The notes under the pieces: generated by a model | What the model was told of the DNA's origin: nothing | What the model saw: only the letters and a program-made list of their open reading frames with translations | The model's database searches: none | Shown here: positions 1 to 8,272 of the stretch, one piece after another | Numbering within the stretch: position 1 is the first letter of the stretch | Layout: every line of letters begins with the position of its first letter | Program-made: the position numbers and the translations under genes | Origin: a bacterium | Lineage (GTDB): Bacteria; Pseudomonadota; Alphaproteobacteria; Caulobacterales; Caulobacteraceae | Length of the DNA: 64,000 nucleotides | Direction: 5' to 3' | Assembly: GCA_030824495.1 (NCBI GenBank) | Contig: JAVBXP010000026.1 | Location: 1 to 64,000 of the forward strand

Positions 1-225
1 GCGGCCGACACCTCCAAGCTGATCCTCTCGCCGATGCCGGGCCTGGTCGTCACCCTCGACGTCGTCCCTGGCCAGGCGGTGCGGGCCGGACAGGCCGTCG
101 CCGTGGTCGAGGCCATGAAGATGCAGAACATCATCCGCGCCGAGCGCGACGGCCTGGTCAAAACCGTCGGCGCCAAGCCCGGTGACTCCGTCGCCGCTGA
201 CGAAGTCCTCGTGGAGTTCGCGTGA
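1..225 (+). CDS. pccA: Propionyl-CoA carboxylase alpha subunit, C-terminal end (partial)
   Basis: Only the last 74 residues are in the window; the gene starts upstream of base 1. They form a biotinyl/lipoyl carrier domain with the EAMKMQN biotinylation motif (acceptor lysine codon at 118-120) and the preceding SPMPG turn. The QN after MKM and the closing LVEF tail resemble propionyl-CoA carboxylase alpha more than acetyl-CoA carboxylase AccB. The enzyme carboxylates propionyl-CoA to methylmalonyl-CoA in the cytoplasm. The stop overlaps the GTG of the next gene in a GTGA, so the two are probably co-translated. A methylcrotonyl-CoA carboxylase alpha subunit cannot be fully excluded from this fragment. 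Confidence 0.85.
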   Translation, partial: AADTSKLILSPMPGLVVTLDVVPGQAVRAGQAVAVVEAMKMQNIIRAERDGLVKTVGAKPGDSVAADEVLVEFA

Positions 226-632
226 GCGCCCAGACCGATTGGGGCGCGCTGTTCCTGTCCGCCAACGGCCGCGTGGCTCGCACGCCATTTCTGATCGCCG
301 CCGCGATCCTGCTTGGGATGGCGGCGATCTATGAGGCCGTCGTCGGGGTCACCCTGCATTGGCTGACAGGATGGTTCGTCTATCCGGCGCTGATCTATGC
401 CGGGGCCTGCGTGCTCTCCAAGCGTCTGCACGACCGCGGGAAGTCGGGCTGGTGGGCGGCGCTGGTGCTGTCGGCACTGGTGGCCGTCTGGCCCCAGCCG
501 ATCGGGTTCCTGGACTTCCTGTTCGGCGTCTCGCTGATCTGGGCCGCCGTCGAGCTGGGCGTGCTCGGCGGAGAGGAGGGGACCAATCGCTATGGCCCCA
601 ATCCGCTGAAGCCAGGTTTGGCCGGAGCCTGA
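222..632 (+). CDS. DUF805 family inner-membrane protein
   Basis: A 136-residue protein with the DUF805 signature: an F-S-A-N-G-R-x-x-R-x-x-F motif near the N-terminus, three to four hydrophobic membrane segments, the central R-L-H-D-R-G-K-S-G-W-W motif, and a G-T-N-R-Y-G-P-N-P tail. The family's function is not established. It starts at GTG inside the stop of the upstream carboxylase subunit (4-base overlap). It is convergent with lipB, whose stop codon begins at the very next base, leaving no room for a separate terminator. Confidence 0.88.
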   Translation: MSAQTDWGALFLSANGRVARTPFLIAAAILLGMAAIYEAVVGVTLHWLTGWFVYPALIYAGACVLSKRLHDRGKSGWWAALVLSALVAVWPQPIGFLDFLFGVSLIWAAVELGVLGGEEGTNRYGPNPLKPGLAGA

Positions 633-1358
633 TCAGATCGGTGGCACCGCCGGCTCCACGTCGCCAAACACCTCACGGAAGCTGGCGCGCAGGGCGTCGT
701 CGGCCTCGTCCATAGTGACCGGCAGCCCGAGGTCGACAAGGCTCGTCACGCCGTGCTCGATCTGGCCGCAGGGGACGATGCCGTCGAAGTGGCCCAGGTC
801 GGGCTCGACGTTCAGCGAAATTCCATGGAACGAGACCCAGCGCCGCAGCTTCACGCCGATAGCGGCGATCTTGTCCTCGCGAATCGGCAGGCCGGGCGTG
901 CGGCGCTCGACCCAGACGCCGACGCGGCCGTCGCGAATCTCTCCATCCACATTGAACCGGCCCAGCGCCCCGATCACCCAAGCCTCAAGGCTAGCGACGA
1001 AGGCGCGAACGTCGCGTTGGCGCTTGGTCAGATCGAGCATCACATAGGCCACGCGCTGGCCGGGGCCGTGATAGGTGAACTGCCCGCCGCGTCCCGAGGC
1101 GAAGACCGGGAATCGATTCGGATCCAGCAGATCGCCGGGCTTGGCCGAAACCCCGCCCGAATAGAGCGGCGGGTGCTCCAGCAGCCAGACAAGTTCTCCC
1201 GCCTGGCCCTCGGCGATCGCCTGGGCGCGCGCCTCCATGGCGGCGACGGCTTCGGGGTAGGGCACGTGGCCCCGGGAGATCGCCCAACCGACGGGCGCGC
1301 CGTCCTGGCGGCCAAAGAGGGGGGCGTCTGCGGGTAGGGTTAACGACCGGTCAAGCAT
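633..1358 (-). CDS. lipB: Octanoyltransferase LipB
   Basis: A 241-residue protein that transfers octanoyl from acyl carrier protein to lipoyl domains, the first step of lipoate synthesis in the cytoplasm. The family motifs are in order: L-E-H-P-P near residue 60, R-G-G-Q-x-T-Y-H-G-P-G-Q near 90-102, the catalytic lysine region K-I-A-A-I-G, W-V-S-F-H-G and the catalytic cysteine in P-C-G-Q. Length is slightly above the typical 210-230 residues because of an N-terminal extension. Its ATG overlaps, on the opposite strand, the first possible ATG of the FliN-like gene, so the two are divergent with essentially no spacer. Confidence 0.95.
   Translation of the reverse strand: MLDRSLTLPADAPLFGRQDGAPVGWAISRGHVPYPEAVAAMEARAQAIAEGQAGELVWLLEHPPLYSGGVSAKPGDLLDPNRFPVFASGRGGQFTYHGPGQRVAYVMLDLTKRQRDVRAFVASLEAWVIGALGRFNVDGEIRDGRVGVWVERRTPGLPIREDKIAAIGVKLRRWVSFHGISLNVEPDLGHFDGIVPCGQIEHGVTSLVDLGLPVTMDEADDALRASFREVFGDVEPAVPPI
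1340..1354. promoter_or_regulatory. CtrA-like box between lipB and the FliN-like gene
   Basis: The bases read TTAA-N7-TCAA, one mismatch from the CtrA consensus TTAA-N7-TTAA. It lies immediately before the first possible start of the FliN-like gene and at the 5' end of lipB. If used as a CtrA activator site near -35, transcription would begin well inside the upstream part of the FliN-like reading frame. One-mismatch sites occur by chance, so this is tentative. Confidence 0.3.
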
Positions 1359-1689
1359 GTCAGACTCAATGTGGCGTATCGGGCGAGCTGAACAAGGCTG
1401 GCGCCCCTATGTCTTAGAGTTTCGAGGGCTTTTCGTCTTGGGTCAGGTCAAAGCGGTCAATGTCGAGATATCGGTCGTTCTTGGCCGATCGACGCTGCCG
1501 ATGCAGCAATTGCTTCGCATGGGGCGCGGCGCGGTGATCCCCCTCGATGCGGGAGTGAACGACGAGGTTTGGATCCTGGCGAACAACCATCCGGTCGCCC
1601 GCGGGGAGATTCAGATCAATGACGACCGCATCTCCATCGCCGTGACCCGTGCAGCAGATGTGTATGATTTCATGGCTGGTGGTCAGTAG
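1357..1689 (+). CDS. Solo SpoA-domain (FliN-like) protein
   Basis: The last 80 residues match the SpoA/FliN C-terminal domain of flagellar motor switch and type III secretion C-ring proteins: [24 protein letters not shown] and A-R-G-E-I. No other domain is present. The start is uncertain. The ATG at 1357 has no ribosome binding site and abuts a CtrA-like box, whereas TTG at 1438 follows GAGGG at a good distance and would give an 83-residue bare SpoA domain. It may be an accessory FliN paralogue; no other flagellar gene lies in the window. Confidence 0.75.
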   Translation: MSDSMWRIGRAEQGWRPYVLEFRGLFVLGQVKAVNVEISVVLGRSTLPMQQLLRMGRGAVIPLDAGVNDEVWILANNHPVARGEIQINDDRISIAVTRAADVYDFMAGGQ

Positions 1690-1737
1690 GCCTTCACAAA
1701 CCCAAAAGCGTTTGCTAACAGCCGCGCCTCACCACGA

Positions 1738-1822
1738 GCGGTCGTGGCGGAATTGGTAGACGCGCAGCGTTGAGGTCGCTGTGGGGCAACCCGTGGAAGT
1801 TCGAGTCTTCTCGACCGCACCA
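1738..1822 (+). tRNA. tRNA-Leu (anticodon GAG)
   Basis: An 85-base class II tRNA. The acceptor arms GCGGTCG (1738-1744) and CGACCGC (1812-1818) pair, followed by A and an encoded CCA. The anticodon stem CAGCG/CGCTG encloses loop TTGAGGT with anticodon GAG, reading CUC and CUU. A long variable arm (TGGGG..CCCG) and a T arm with TTCGAGT follow, as expected for leucine tRNA. It stands alone between the FliN-like gene and mgtE. Confidence 0.96.
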
Positions 1823-1886
1823 GTGAAACAAGGTCGTCAACAGCCGGTAGAACAGTCTTAGTCCGAAACAAATCAGGGAGGTCCGA

Positions 1887-3317
1887 ATGAGCCGCGAAAC
1901 GGCTGACCCGACTGAAAATCGCGACAAGACCTCTCCCGAACTGGAAGAAGATCTTGAAGACCTCGCCCTAGGCGAGGACTACGCACTAAACCCGGACTTC
2001 GTCGCGATGGTGGTTGACGCCGCCGATCGCGGCGACGCCGAGCGCCTCCGAGATCTGTTGGGGGCGCTGCACCCGGCCGACGTGGCCGACCTGATGGGCT
2101 TTCTTTCAGCCGATCACCGCGAGGAAATTCTGGCGCACCTCGCGCCGGAGGCCCTCGCTGAGATTCTTTCCGAACTAGACACTGAGATTCGCGAAGAGGT
2201 CCTGGAGACCGTCGCGCCGGCGACTCTGGCCAAGGCGCTCGAGGAGCTTGATTCGGACGACGCCGCCGACGTGGTCGACGACCTGGAGGCCGATAAGCGC
2301 GTCCAGGTCCTGGCCGCCATGCCTGAGAACGAGCGGAACGCGATCGAATCATCGCTCGCCTACGAGGATGAGACCGCCGGCCGCTTGATGCAGCGCGAGG
2401 TGGTCGCCGCCCCACAGTTCTGGACCGTCGGCCAGACCATCGACCATTTCCGCAAGAACGGCGACGATCTGCCCGAGCTGTTCTTCGACGTCTATGTCGT
2501 CGATCCCAGCTACAGGCCCGTGGGCGCTGCGCCCGTCAGTCACCTGCTGCGCGCCAGGCGTGACACGCCGCTGGCGCAGATCATGGAGCCCGTCACCGAG
2601 ATCCCGGTCGGAATGGACCAGGAGGAGGTGGCCTACATCTTCGACAAGTACCATCTGATCTCAGCTCCGGTCGTAGAGCCGGGCGGCCGTCTAGTTGGCC
2701 AGATCACCGTCGATGACATCGTCGGGGTCATTCAGGACGAGAGCGAGGAAGACATTCTCGCCCTGGCCGGTGTGTCCGACGCTGGTCGGAACGCGCCGGT
2801 TATCGATATCATCCGCGCCCGCTTGCCATGGTTGATGATCAACACCGTCACCGCCGCTCTGGCGGCCAGCGTGATCCACGGCTTCGAGGGCGAGATCGCC
2901 AAGCTGGTGACCCTTGCGGTGCTGATGCCCATTGTCGCCTCGCTGGGCGGCAACGCCGGCACCCAGGCCCTGGCCGTCGCGGTGCGCGCGCTGGCGAGCA
3001 AGGAGCTGTCGGAGGTCAACGCCTACCGGACTGTCTTCCGGGAAATGGCTGTGGGCCTGGCCAATGGCGCGGCGCTGGCCGCCGTCACCGGCCTCGTCGT
3101 CTTCTTCCTGTTCAAGGACGCGCGCCTGAGCGTCACGTTCGGCTTGGCGCTGATGATCAATCTGTTCGTGGCGTCCCTGGCCGGGGTGCTGGCCCCGTTG
3201 ACGCTGGAGAAGATGGGCCGCGACCCGGCGGTTTCATCCTCGGTGTTCGTGACCTTCGCCACTGACTTCACCGGCTTCTTCGCCTTCCTGGGCCTAGCCG
3301 CCCTGATCCTACTCTAA
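1887..3317 (+). CDS. mgtE: Magnesium transporter MgtE
   Basis: A 476-residue Mg2+ channel of the inner membrane. The N-terminal acidic superhelical domain (about 30-160, with repeated L-x-P-x-x-x-A-D-V-A-D/L motifs) and a CBS-domain pair (about 165-290, ending V-D-D-I-V-G-V-I-Q-D-E) form the cytoplasmic Mg2+ sensor. Five membrane helices follow, including the L-G-G-N-A-G-T-Q-A-L-A pore signature near 350 and the closing F-A-T-D-F-T-G-F-F helix. Length and order are typical. GGGAGG stands seven bases upstream of the ATG. It begins 64 bases after tRNA-Leu; no riboswitch-like leader was recognised. Confidence 0.95.
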   Translation: MSRETADPTENRDKTSPELEEDLEDLALGEDYALNPDFVAMVVDAADRGDAERLRDLLGALHPADVADLMGFLSADHREEILAHLAPEALAEILSELDTEIREEVLETVAPATLAKALEELDSDDAADVVDDLEADKRVQVLAAMPENERNAIESSLAYEDETAGRLMQREVVAAPQFWTVGQTIDHFRKNGDDLPELFFDVYVVDPSYRPVGAAPVSHLLRARRDTPLAQIMEPVTEIPVGMDQEEVAYIFDKYHLISAPVVEPGGRLVGQITVDDIVGVIQDESEEDILALAGVSDAGRNAPVIDIIRARLPWLMINTVTAALAASVIHGFEGEIAKLVTLAVLMPIVASLGGNAGTQALAVAVRALASKELSEVNAYRTVFREMAVGLANGAALAAVTGLVVFFLFKDARLSVTFGLALMINLFVASLAGVLAPLTLEKMGRDPAVSSSVFVTFATDFTGFFAFLGLAALILL

Positions 3318-3386
3318 GCGGCCCCTATCTTGCGGGCAGATGCCTGGGCCGGTGCGCCCGTGTGTCAGGATGGGTCAAATTCGACC

Positions 3387-4706
3387 ATGAAACCGCGTTA
3401 TCAGGTGTCCAGGTCAGCCATCGAGCTGATCAAACGCTTTGAAGGCTACCGCCAGAAGTCGGCGCGGCTGGCTGATGGCCGCTGGACGATCGGCTATGGC
3501 CACACCCTGACGGCCCGGGAAGGCGCCGAAGTCTCAGAACAGGACGCCGAAGCGCTCCTCATCTACGACCTGATCGCGGTCGCCCATTCGGTGAACGAAT
3601 GGGTCTACACCCCGCTGACCCAGAACCAGTTCGACGCCCTGACGGCGTTCGCCTTCAATATCGGCGTCGATAGCTTCCGCGGCTCCTCGGTCTTGCGCCG
3701 CCTGAACGAGGGCGCGCTGATCCAGGCCGCCTGCGCGATGGAGCTCTGGCGCAAGGCCGAGTTCGAAGGTGAGAAGATCGTCGTGGACGCCCTGGTCCGC
3801 CGCCGCTCGGCGGAAAAGACGCTGTTTCTGACGCCCAGCAAGGGCTGGGTCCCTGCGCCGTCGCCGCTGCTGCGGCCCAATCTCGACATGGACGCTACGG
3901 GCGTCGTGCCGCGCCAGGCGCCGACGGCCCTCACCGCATCGCTGACGGGGCCGATCGCTATCGTCGAGCATGACGAGGCCGGGCAGGAACGCCCGACATC
4001 GATTGACGAAGGCGACGAACCGAGCCCGGCGACTGAGGCCGCCGCCAGCGTCACCTCGCGGTTGACGAACCTCTTCAACGACGATGAGGCGGCGAACATA
4101 CGCTCAGTAGCCGAAGCTGCGCCCCCTCTGCCCAGACTGATCATCGAGGAGACTTCCGCGGCCGCCCTTGCTCCGTTCCCCCATGCCTTGGGGGAGGAGG
4201 CCGAGTTGGACTTCAACCTGACGCCGCCGGAGGACGATCCGGCGCCCAGGGTCGCCTATCCGCCGAAGCTAGAGCTGGTGGCCGCCAACGAGTCGGAGCC
4301 GACTTTGTTCGATGGCCTGGAAGCCCTGAACGACAGCCGACGCCAGCACGTGCTGCCCGAGGCCGAGATCGAATACGAACCGGAGCCTGAACGGGCGTCC
4401 TTGCCGTCATTCGAGGATGAGGCCGACGGGCCGCCGATGTTCGACGCCACGCGCCGTCCACGGCAGGCCAAGCCCAGCTTTGCACCGGCCATCGGGCTGG
4501 CCGCCGCCGGCGTGGCGCTGTTCGGCGGATGCCTGTTCTGGGCGATCAATGTGCCCAGTACGACGGACGACGGCGTGTTGGCTCCCGGAACGATCGTCTG
4601 GCTGGCCGGGATCGCCGGCGTCGGCCTGATCGGCGTCGCCGTGTACATGATCCTCGATCGGCTCGGACGCTCTGGCGCCGAGGAGCCCGAAGAGCGCGAC
4701 GAATAG
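3387..4706 (+). CDS. spmX: SpmX, muramidase-like polar localization factor of DivJ
   Basis: A 439-residue protein with the SpmX layout: an N-terminal GH24 phage-lysozyme-like domain (about 1-150; R-F-E-G-Y-R, W-T-I-G-Y-G-H-T, L-T-Q-N-Q-F-D-A-L), a long acidic Pro-rich linker (about 160-360) and two C-terminal membrane helices (about 367-388 and 402-424). In C. crescentus SpmX marks the stalked pole and recruits and activates the histidine kinase DivJ. Glu19 of the lysozyme triad is kept, but alignment by eye to phage lysozymes puts Leu28 where the catalytic Asp should be, consistent with a domain co-opted for scaffolding. ATG 3387 is preferred to the TTG at 3330 because the family begins M-K-P-R. 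Confidence 0.93.
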   Translation: MKPRYQVSRSAIELIKRFEGYRQKSARLADGRWTIGYGHTLTAREGAEVSEQDAEALLIYDLIAVAHSVNEWVYTPLTQNQFDALTAFAFNIGVDSFRGSSVLRRLNEGALIQAACAMELWRKAEFEGEKIVVDALVRRRSAEKTLFLTPSKGWVPAPSPLLRPNLDMDATGVVPRQAPTALTASLTGPIAIVEHDEAGQERPTSIDEGDEPSPATEAAASVTSRLTNLFNDDEAANIRSVAEAAPPLPRLIIEETSAAALAPFPHALGEEAELDFNLTPPEDDPAPRVAYPPKLELVAANESEPTLFDGLEALNDSRRQHVLPEAEIEYEPEPERASLPSFEDEADGPPMFDATRRPRQAKPSFAPAIGLAAAGVALFGGCLFWAINVPSTTDDGVLAPGTIVWLAGIAGVGLIGVAVYMILDRLGRSGAEEPEERDE

Positions 4707-4756
4707 CCACGGCGTCCGGTTTCACCCGCCGGGCGACGCATGCTAACCACGTTTCC

Positions 4757-5170
4757 ATGAAGCATGTCGTCCTCATCGCGGCGGCCACGAGCGTTCTCGC
4801 GCTTGGCGGCTGCGCTACCCTGGACGTCCCGGCCTGCCCGGTGGGCCAGGAGCCCATGCGAACGGCGCAGATGTTCTTTGGTCAGAACATCGGCGCTAAG
4901 CCGGGCGTCTCGGACGCCGCTTTCCGCAAGTTCGTCGATGAGGAACTGACCCCGCGATTTCCGGCCGGCCTGACCGTTCTCGACGGTGGTGGCCAGTGGA
5001 AGGGTTCGGAGGACAAGCTGATCCGCGAAGCCTCCAAGGTCGTCGTCCTTGTCCTGCCGAACAATGGCGAGGATTCCCGCAAGCTGAACGAGGCGCGCAA
5101 GGCCTACACCCAGCGCTTCCACCAGGACTCGGTGCTGCTGATCACCCAGGCGGCCTGCGTCGATTTCTAG
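4757..5170 (+). CDS. DUF3574 family lipoprotein
   Basis: A 137-residue protein with a lipoprotein signal peptide (hydrophobic stretch then L-A-L-G-G-C, acylated cysteine about residue 19). The rest matches DUF3574: F-F-G-Q-N-I-G..G-V-S-D-A-A-F-R-K-F-V-D-E-E-L-T-P-R-F-P, then G-L-T-V-L-D-G-G-G-Q-W, and a closing Q-x-S-V-L-L-I-T-Q-A-A-C-V. The family's role is unknown; proteins are exported. It follows spmX by 50 bases and converges on the XRE regulator, the two TAG stops sharing the CTAG at 5167-5170. Confidence 0.87.
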   Translation: MKHVVLIAAATSVLALGGCATLDVPACPVGQEPMRTAQMFFGQNIGAKPGVSDAAFRKFVDEELTPRFPAGLTVLDGGGQWKGSEDKLIREASKVVVLVLPNNGEDSRKLNEARKAYTQRFHQDSVLLITQAACVDF

Positions 5171-5973
5171 GCCGGCAAGGCTGCGGCCGTATCGCGAAGG
5201 GCCTGGGCAGTCTGCGCATCGGCCGGGAAGAAGGTTTCCAAGGTCAGCTCCGACAAGGTGACGTCGACCGGCGTGCCGAACACCGTCGTCGTGCTGAAAA
5301 AGGACAGCAGGCCCGCTGGCGTGTTGAGCTGGAACGGGATGGCCACGCCGCCATATTCGTCCAGCGCCCGGCGCGGCGGCTGGCCGCCCGGGATCGGGTA
5401 GGCTCTGAGCTCGGTCAGCAGCTCGCCTAGTCCTGAATCGGCGGTGAGCTCGACCTCGCGGCGCAGGCGGTCGAGCAGGTGGGCGCGCCATTCGTGGAGG
5501 TTGACGACGCGGGGAGCCAGCCCCTTCGGGTGCAGGGTCAGGCGCAGCACGTTCAGCGGCGGTTTCAGCAACTCGGGATCAGCGCCGGCCATCATTGGGG
5601 CGATCATGCGGTTGGCGCTGATCAGGTTCCAGCCGCGATCCACCACCAGCGCCGGGTGCGGTTCGTGGCCGGCGAGAATGATCTCCACCGCCTTGCGGGC
5701 GGCGGCCAGGGCCGGGTCGTCCAGCGACCTTTGCGGGAAAACCGGCGCGAAGCCGGCGGCGACCAGGATCGTGTTGCGCTCCCGCAGTGGGATTTCCAGT
5801 TGATCGGCCAGACGTAGCACCATGTCGCGGCTGGGTTGCGCGCGGCCGGTTTCCACAAAGCTGAGGTGCCGGGTGGAGATCTCGGCGTCCAGCGCCAGAT
5901 CAAGTTGGCTCAGGCGGCGGCGTTGGCGCCATTGACGAAGGTGGTCGCCCACCGCGGTTGCTGTCGCGCTCAT
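5167..5973 (-). CDS. XRE-family regulator with MmyB-like ligand domain
   Basis: A 268-residue regulator. Residues about 8-70 are an XRE helix-turn-helix (L-R-Q-W-R-Q-R-R-R-L-S-Q-L-D-L-A, then I-S-T-R-H-L-S-F-V-E-T-G-R-A-Q-P-S). Residues 95-265 match the MmyB-like PAS-type ligand-binding domain: P-A-L-V-V-D-R-G-W-N-L-I-S-A-N, L-R-L-T-L-H-P-K-G-L, P-F-Q-L-N-T-P-A-G-L-L-S-F-F-S-T-T-T-V-F-G-T-P. Such regulators often control a neighbouring oxidoreductase in answer to fatty acids, but no clear target adjoins it. It is convergent with the DUF3574 gene. Confidence 0.9.
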   Translation of the reverse strand: MSATATAVGDHLRQWRQRRRLSQLDLALDAEISTRHLSFVETGRAQPSRDMVLRLADQLEIPLRERNTILVAAGFAPVFPQRSLDDPALAAARKAVEIILAGHEPHPALVVDRGWNLISANRMIAPMMAGADPELLKPPLNVLRLTLHPKGLAPRVVNLHEWRAHLLDRLRREVELTADSGLGELLTELRAYPIPGGQPPRRALDEYGGVAIPFQLNTPAGLLSFFSTTTVFGTPVDVTLSELTLETFFPADAQTAQALRDTAAALPA

Positions 5974-6163
5974 TTAGCCAGCCTAGCTCCGGCGACGCGC
6001 CCTCGCCATGACCTGTGAGGTAAAGATCCAGGCGAAATCTTGGCCGAATGGCGGGCCACGCTCAAAGCGCTCTACTGGCCAGCCTCGGGACGAGGAGCCG
6101 ATCCTCACCACAGCGATCGACGAGATGCCGTAAGTCCATCAGGAGGCGTGCTCCAGATACGCA

Positions 6164-6195
6164 AAGGGCCGGTCCCCCCGGGGGGACCGGCCCTT
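6164..6195 (-). terminator. Perfect palindrome, probable terminator of the 22-residue ORF
   Basis: A perfect 16-base inverted repeat with no spacer (arms 6164-6179 and 6180-6195), very GC rich. It lies 38 bases beyond the stop of the small ORF at 6234-6302 on the minus strand, where the stem ends in a short T run. The extreme stem stability suits an intrinsic terminator or a 3'-end protecting hairpin. Confidence 0.7.
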
Positions 6196-6233
6196 CCATT
6201 GTCGGACCGCGTCAGCGGCCCGCAACTCGGCGC

Positions 6234-6302
6234 TTACTTGGAGACCTCGTAAGCGGCAACCCGAGTCGCGGTTTCCACTTGCGGATGAAGACAATGAGAC
6301 AC
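6234..6302 (-). CDS. 22-residue small protein with consensus Shine-Dalgarno
   Basis: GTG at 6300-6302 is preceded by AAAGGAGGTGA, essentially the full complement of the 16S rRNA 3' end, with seven bases between AGGAGG and the start. The frame runs 22 codons (starting S-H-C-L-H-P-Q-V and ending Y-E-V-S-K) to a TAA, followed 38 bases on by a perfect hairpin. It sits 92 bases downstream of the patatin gene on the same strand. The peptide is not membrane-like and I recognise no family. Translation is inferred only from the ribosome binding site and terminator; it may be a leader peptide or a genuine small protein. Confidence 0.5.
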   Translation of the reverse strand: MSHCLHPQVETATRVAAYEVSK

Positions 6303-6394
6303 TGGGTCACCTCCTTTCAGCTGTTGAACAGGACCTCCAATATGGGGGCGGAATTTGGAGTCGCAAACCCTGTTCTTCAATTTCTCGTCGGCGG

Positions 6395-8176
6395 TCAGGT
6401 GATCGTTACCGGGGGGCTTTGGGTCGCCTGACGTCGGCTGGCGTGGCGGCGAAGGTCGGTGACCGGCCGGCCGAGCTTGTCGAGGGCCTCGATGGTCGAA
6501 CGATATCCGGCCTCGACCGCCGGCTCGTAGGCTGACCAGTCGCGGATTTCGACGCCGGTCAGATCGGGAGTTATCAGAACATCTGTCGCCTCGCGCGCCG
6601 CCGCCAGATCGCGGCCCGTGGAGACGGTGGCCGCCCGCATCAGCAGCGAGACGATGGGCGGCCCCTTGCGCCATTGGCCCGAGCGGATCCAGCGCCATAC
6701 GGACTCTGGTCGCGCCACGTCGTCCGCCGTGATCGAGCGGCCCCGGCTGACATCGACGCCGACGATCGGCCCGGGCTGGGACAGCCGCATGATGTCGGCC
6801 GGGAAATTCTTCATCACCGCGCCGTCGACCAGGACATTGTTGTCCTCGGTGGTCGCCGGGGGCAGGACGCCCGGCAGGGCGATGCTGGCCCGCAGAGCGT
6901 CGCGCAGCCGGCCGCTCTTGTGAAGCTGATAGGCCCCGGTGGTCAGGTTGGAGGAAATGCAGAAGAACGGCAGCCACAGGTCGGCGATCTCGACGTCGCC
7001 GAAGTGCCGCGCCAATCGTTCGCGCACCTTCTCGCCGCGGGTCATGGCGAGCAGGGGCAGGGCGATGTCGTCTAGCGGGCTGGTGGACACGAACGCGTCG
7101 CGGATGCGGGTGTCCATCTCCTCTTTATCCCAGCCCATGGCCAAGCCGGCGGCGATGATGGCGCCCATCGAAACGCCGCAGACGAAGTCTATCGGCGTCT
7201 TCCGTTCGCGTAGGGCCTGGATCGCGCCGATGTGCGCATAGGCGCGCGCGCCGCCGCCCGACAGCACAAGGCCCACGGACTGTCCGGTGAGCACGCGCGC
7301 CAAGCGCTGGATGTCCTCGATATTGTCGCGGCGAGCATGGAAGAGCCGCGCCGGCTTCAGGGCGTCGACCCAGGCCTGCGAACCTTTCGGTCTCGCCCGG
7401 GCGGACGGTTGGACCAGGATCAGATCAATGAGGTTCTGAGCCTGCAGCGGCTCGGTGGTGTGCGCAAAGCCTTCGAGAGGCGGGGCGGTGTCGCCGCGGG
7501 CCACGCGGAACAGGCGATCGACCTGCCGGCCGACAACCTGACGCCACCCGAGATCCTGGGCCTCCGCCGCGTAGAGGACGAAGTCGTAGTTGCGCTCCAC
7601 CTCGGAGAACCACTCGGTGGGCGCCTGCTGCGCTTCAGAGCCCACTACCGTCACGGAGTAGCCGAGCTGGCCGACCTCGCGGGCGATCTTGTCGACGAGC
7701 AAACGAACCGCCGTCGGCTCGCCGGCCGCAACGAAACCGAACACCGACGGCTCGCCGGTCGAGGCCTTGGTCGCCGCCTGCCGGCTACGCAGAATCATCA
7801 GGCGCGCGAGCTCGGTCATGACCGCCGGGTCGGCCTCGCAAGCCTCGAAAAACACATCCCGCGGCAGGGAGAAGATCTCGGAGTCGCGCAGGGCGACGAC
7901 CGTTCCGCTGTGGGGCAGGCCGGTGATCAGCGACATCTCGCCGGCTGGTTCGCCGGGCCGGATCACGCCAAGGAATTGCGGCTCGCCGCCTTCTTCCTTG
8001 CGGAACGCGCCTAGTCGGCCGGCGCGAAGAAAGTACAGGTGGTCAGCCGCCTCGCCGGCCTCGAAAAGCGTCGCGCCGCCGGGCAGGGCGAACCAGGCGG
8101 CGTCGCCCTGGTTCCGCTCTTCATAGAAGAGCCGCGCCAGCGCCGAGTCGCTGGGAATGTCGGGCAGGGTGACCAC
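6395..8176 (-). CDS. Cyclic-nucleotide-binding patatin-like phospholipase (NTE family)
   Basis: A 593-residue protein. Residues about 15-145 form a cNMP-binding domain (L-F-E-A-G-E-A-A-D-H-L-Y-F-L-R-A-G-R-L, G-E-P-A-G-E-M-S-L-I-T-G-L-P-H-S). A middle region (160-285) has a Rossmann-like look as in bacterial NTE proteins. The patatin domain (about 300-480) carries the oxyanion G-G-G-A-R-A-Y-A-H-I-G, nucleophile elbow G-V-S-M-G (Ser) and the D-G-A catalytic Asp. Likely a lysophospholipase acting on membrane lipids, possibly gated by cAMP or a related ligand. The start is GTG at 8174-8176. No signal peptide is seen. Confidence 0.9.
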   Translation of the reverse strand: MVTLPDIPSDSALARLFYEERNQGDAAWFALPGGATLFEAGEAADHLYFLRAGRLGAFRKEEGGEPQFLGVIRPGEPAGEMSLITGLPHSGTVVALRDSEIFSLPRDVFFEACEADPAVMTELARLMILRSRQAATKASTGEPSVFGFVAAGEPTAVRLLVDKIAREVGQLGYSVTVVGSEAQQAPTEWFSEVERNYDFVLYAAEAQDLGWRQVVGRQVDRLFRVARGDTAPPLEGFAHTTEPLQAQNLIDLILVQPSARARPKGSQAWVDALKPARLFHARRDNIEDIQRLARVLTGQSVGLVLSGGGARAYAHIGAIQALRERKTPIDFVCGVSMGAIIAAGLAMGWDKEEMDTRIRDAFVSTSPLDDIALPLLAMTRGEKVRERLARHFGDVEIADLWLPFFCISSNLTTGAYQLHKSGRLRDALRASIALPGVLPPATTEDNNVLVDGAVMKNFPADIMRLSQPGPIVGVDVSRGRSITADDVARPESVWRWIRSGQWRKGPPIVSLLMRAATVSTGRDLAAAREATDVLITPDLTGVEIRDWSAYEPAVEAGYRSTIEALDKLGRPVTDLRRHASRRQATQSPPVTIT

Positions 8177-8272
8177 ACGGCCAACCTAGCTTGCGTCGTC
8201 GCGGGGGGCTATGGCTTGGCTTGAGCCAAACGCCCCGATCCGGCGTTGTAGCCTCGTACAGGAGTGCGCAGC

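Noticed and set aside
1823..1886. Mg2+ riboswitch leader before mgtE
   Set aside because: The spacer after tRNA-Leu is only 64 bases and shows no conserved M-box or mgtA-type structure.
3318..3386. Sigma-54 promoter for spmX
   Set aside because: SpmX is TacA/sigma-54 dependent in C. crescentus, so I looked for GG-N10-GC with the usual flanks. Nothing close enough to the -24/-12 consensus was found in the spacer.
6405..6977. Long minus-strand frame (from 6977) inside the patatin gene
   Set aside because: It overlaps the well-supported patatin frame and has no domain. Only its last 22 codons, beyond the patatin stop and behind a strong ribosome site, look real.
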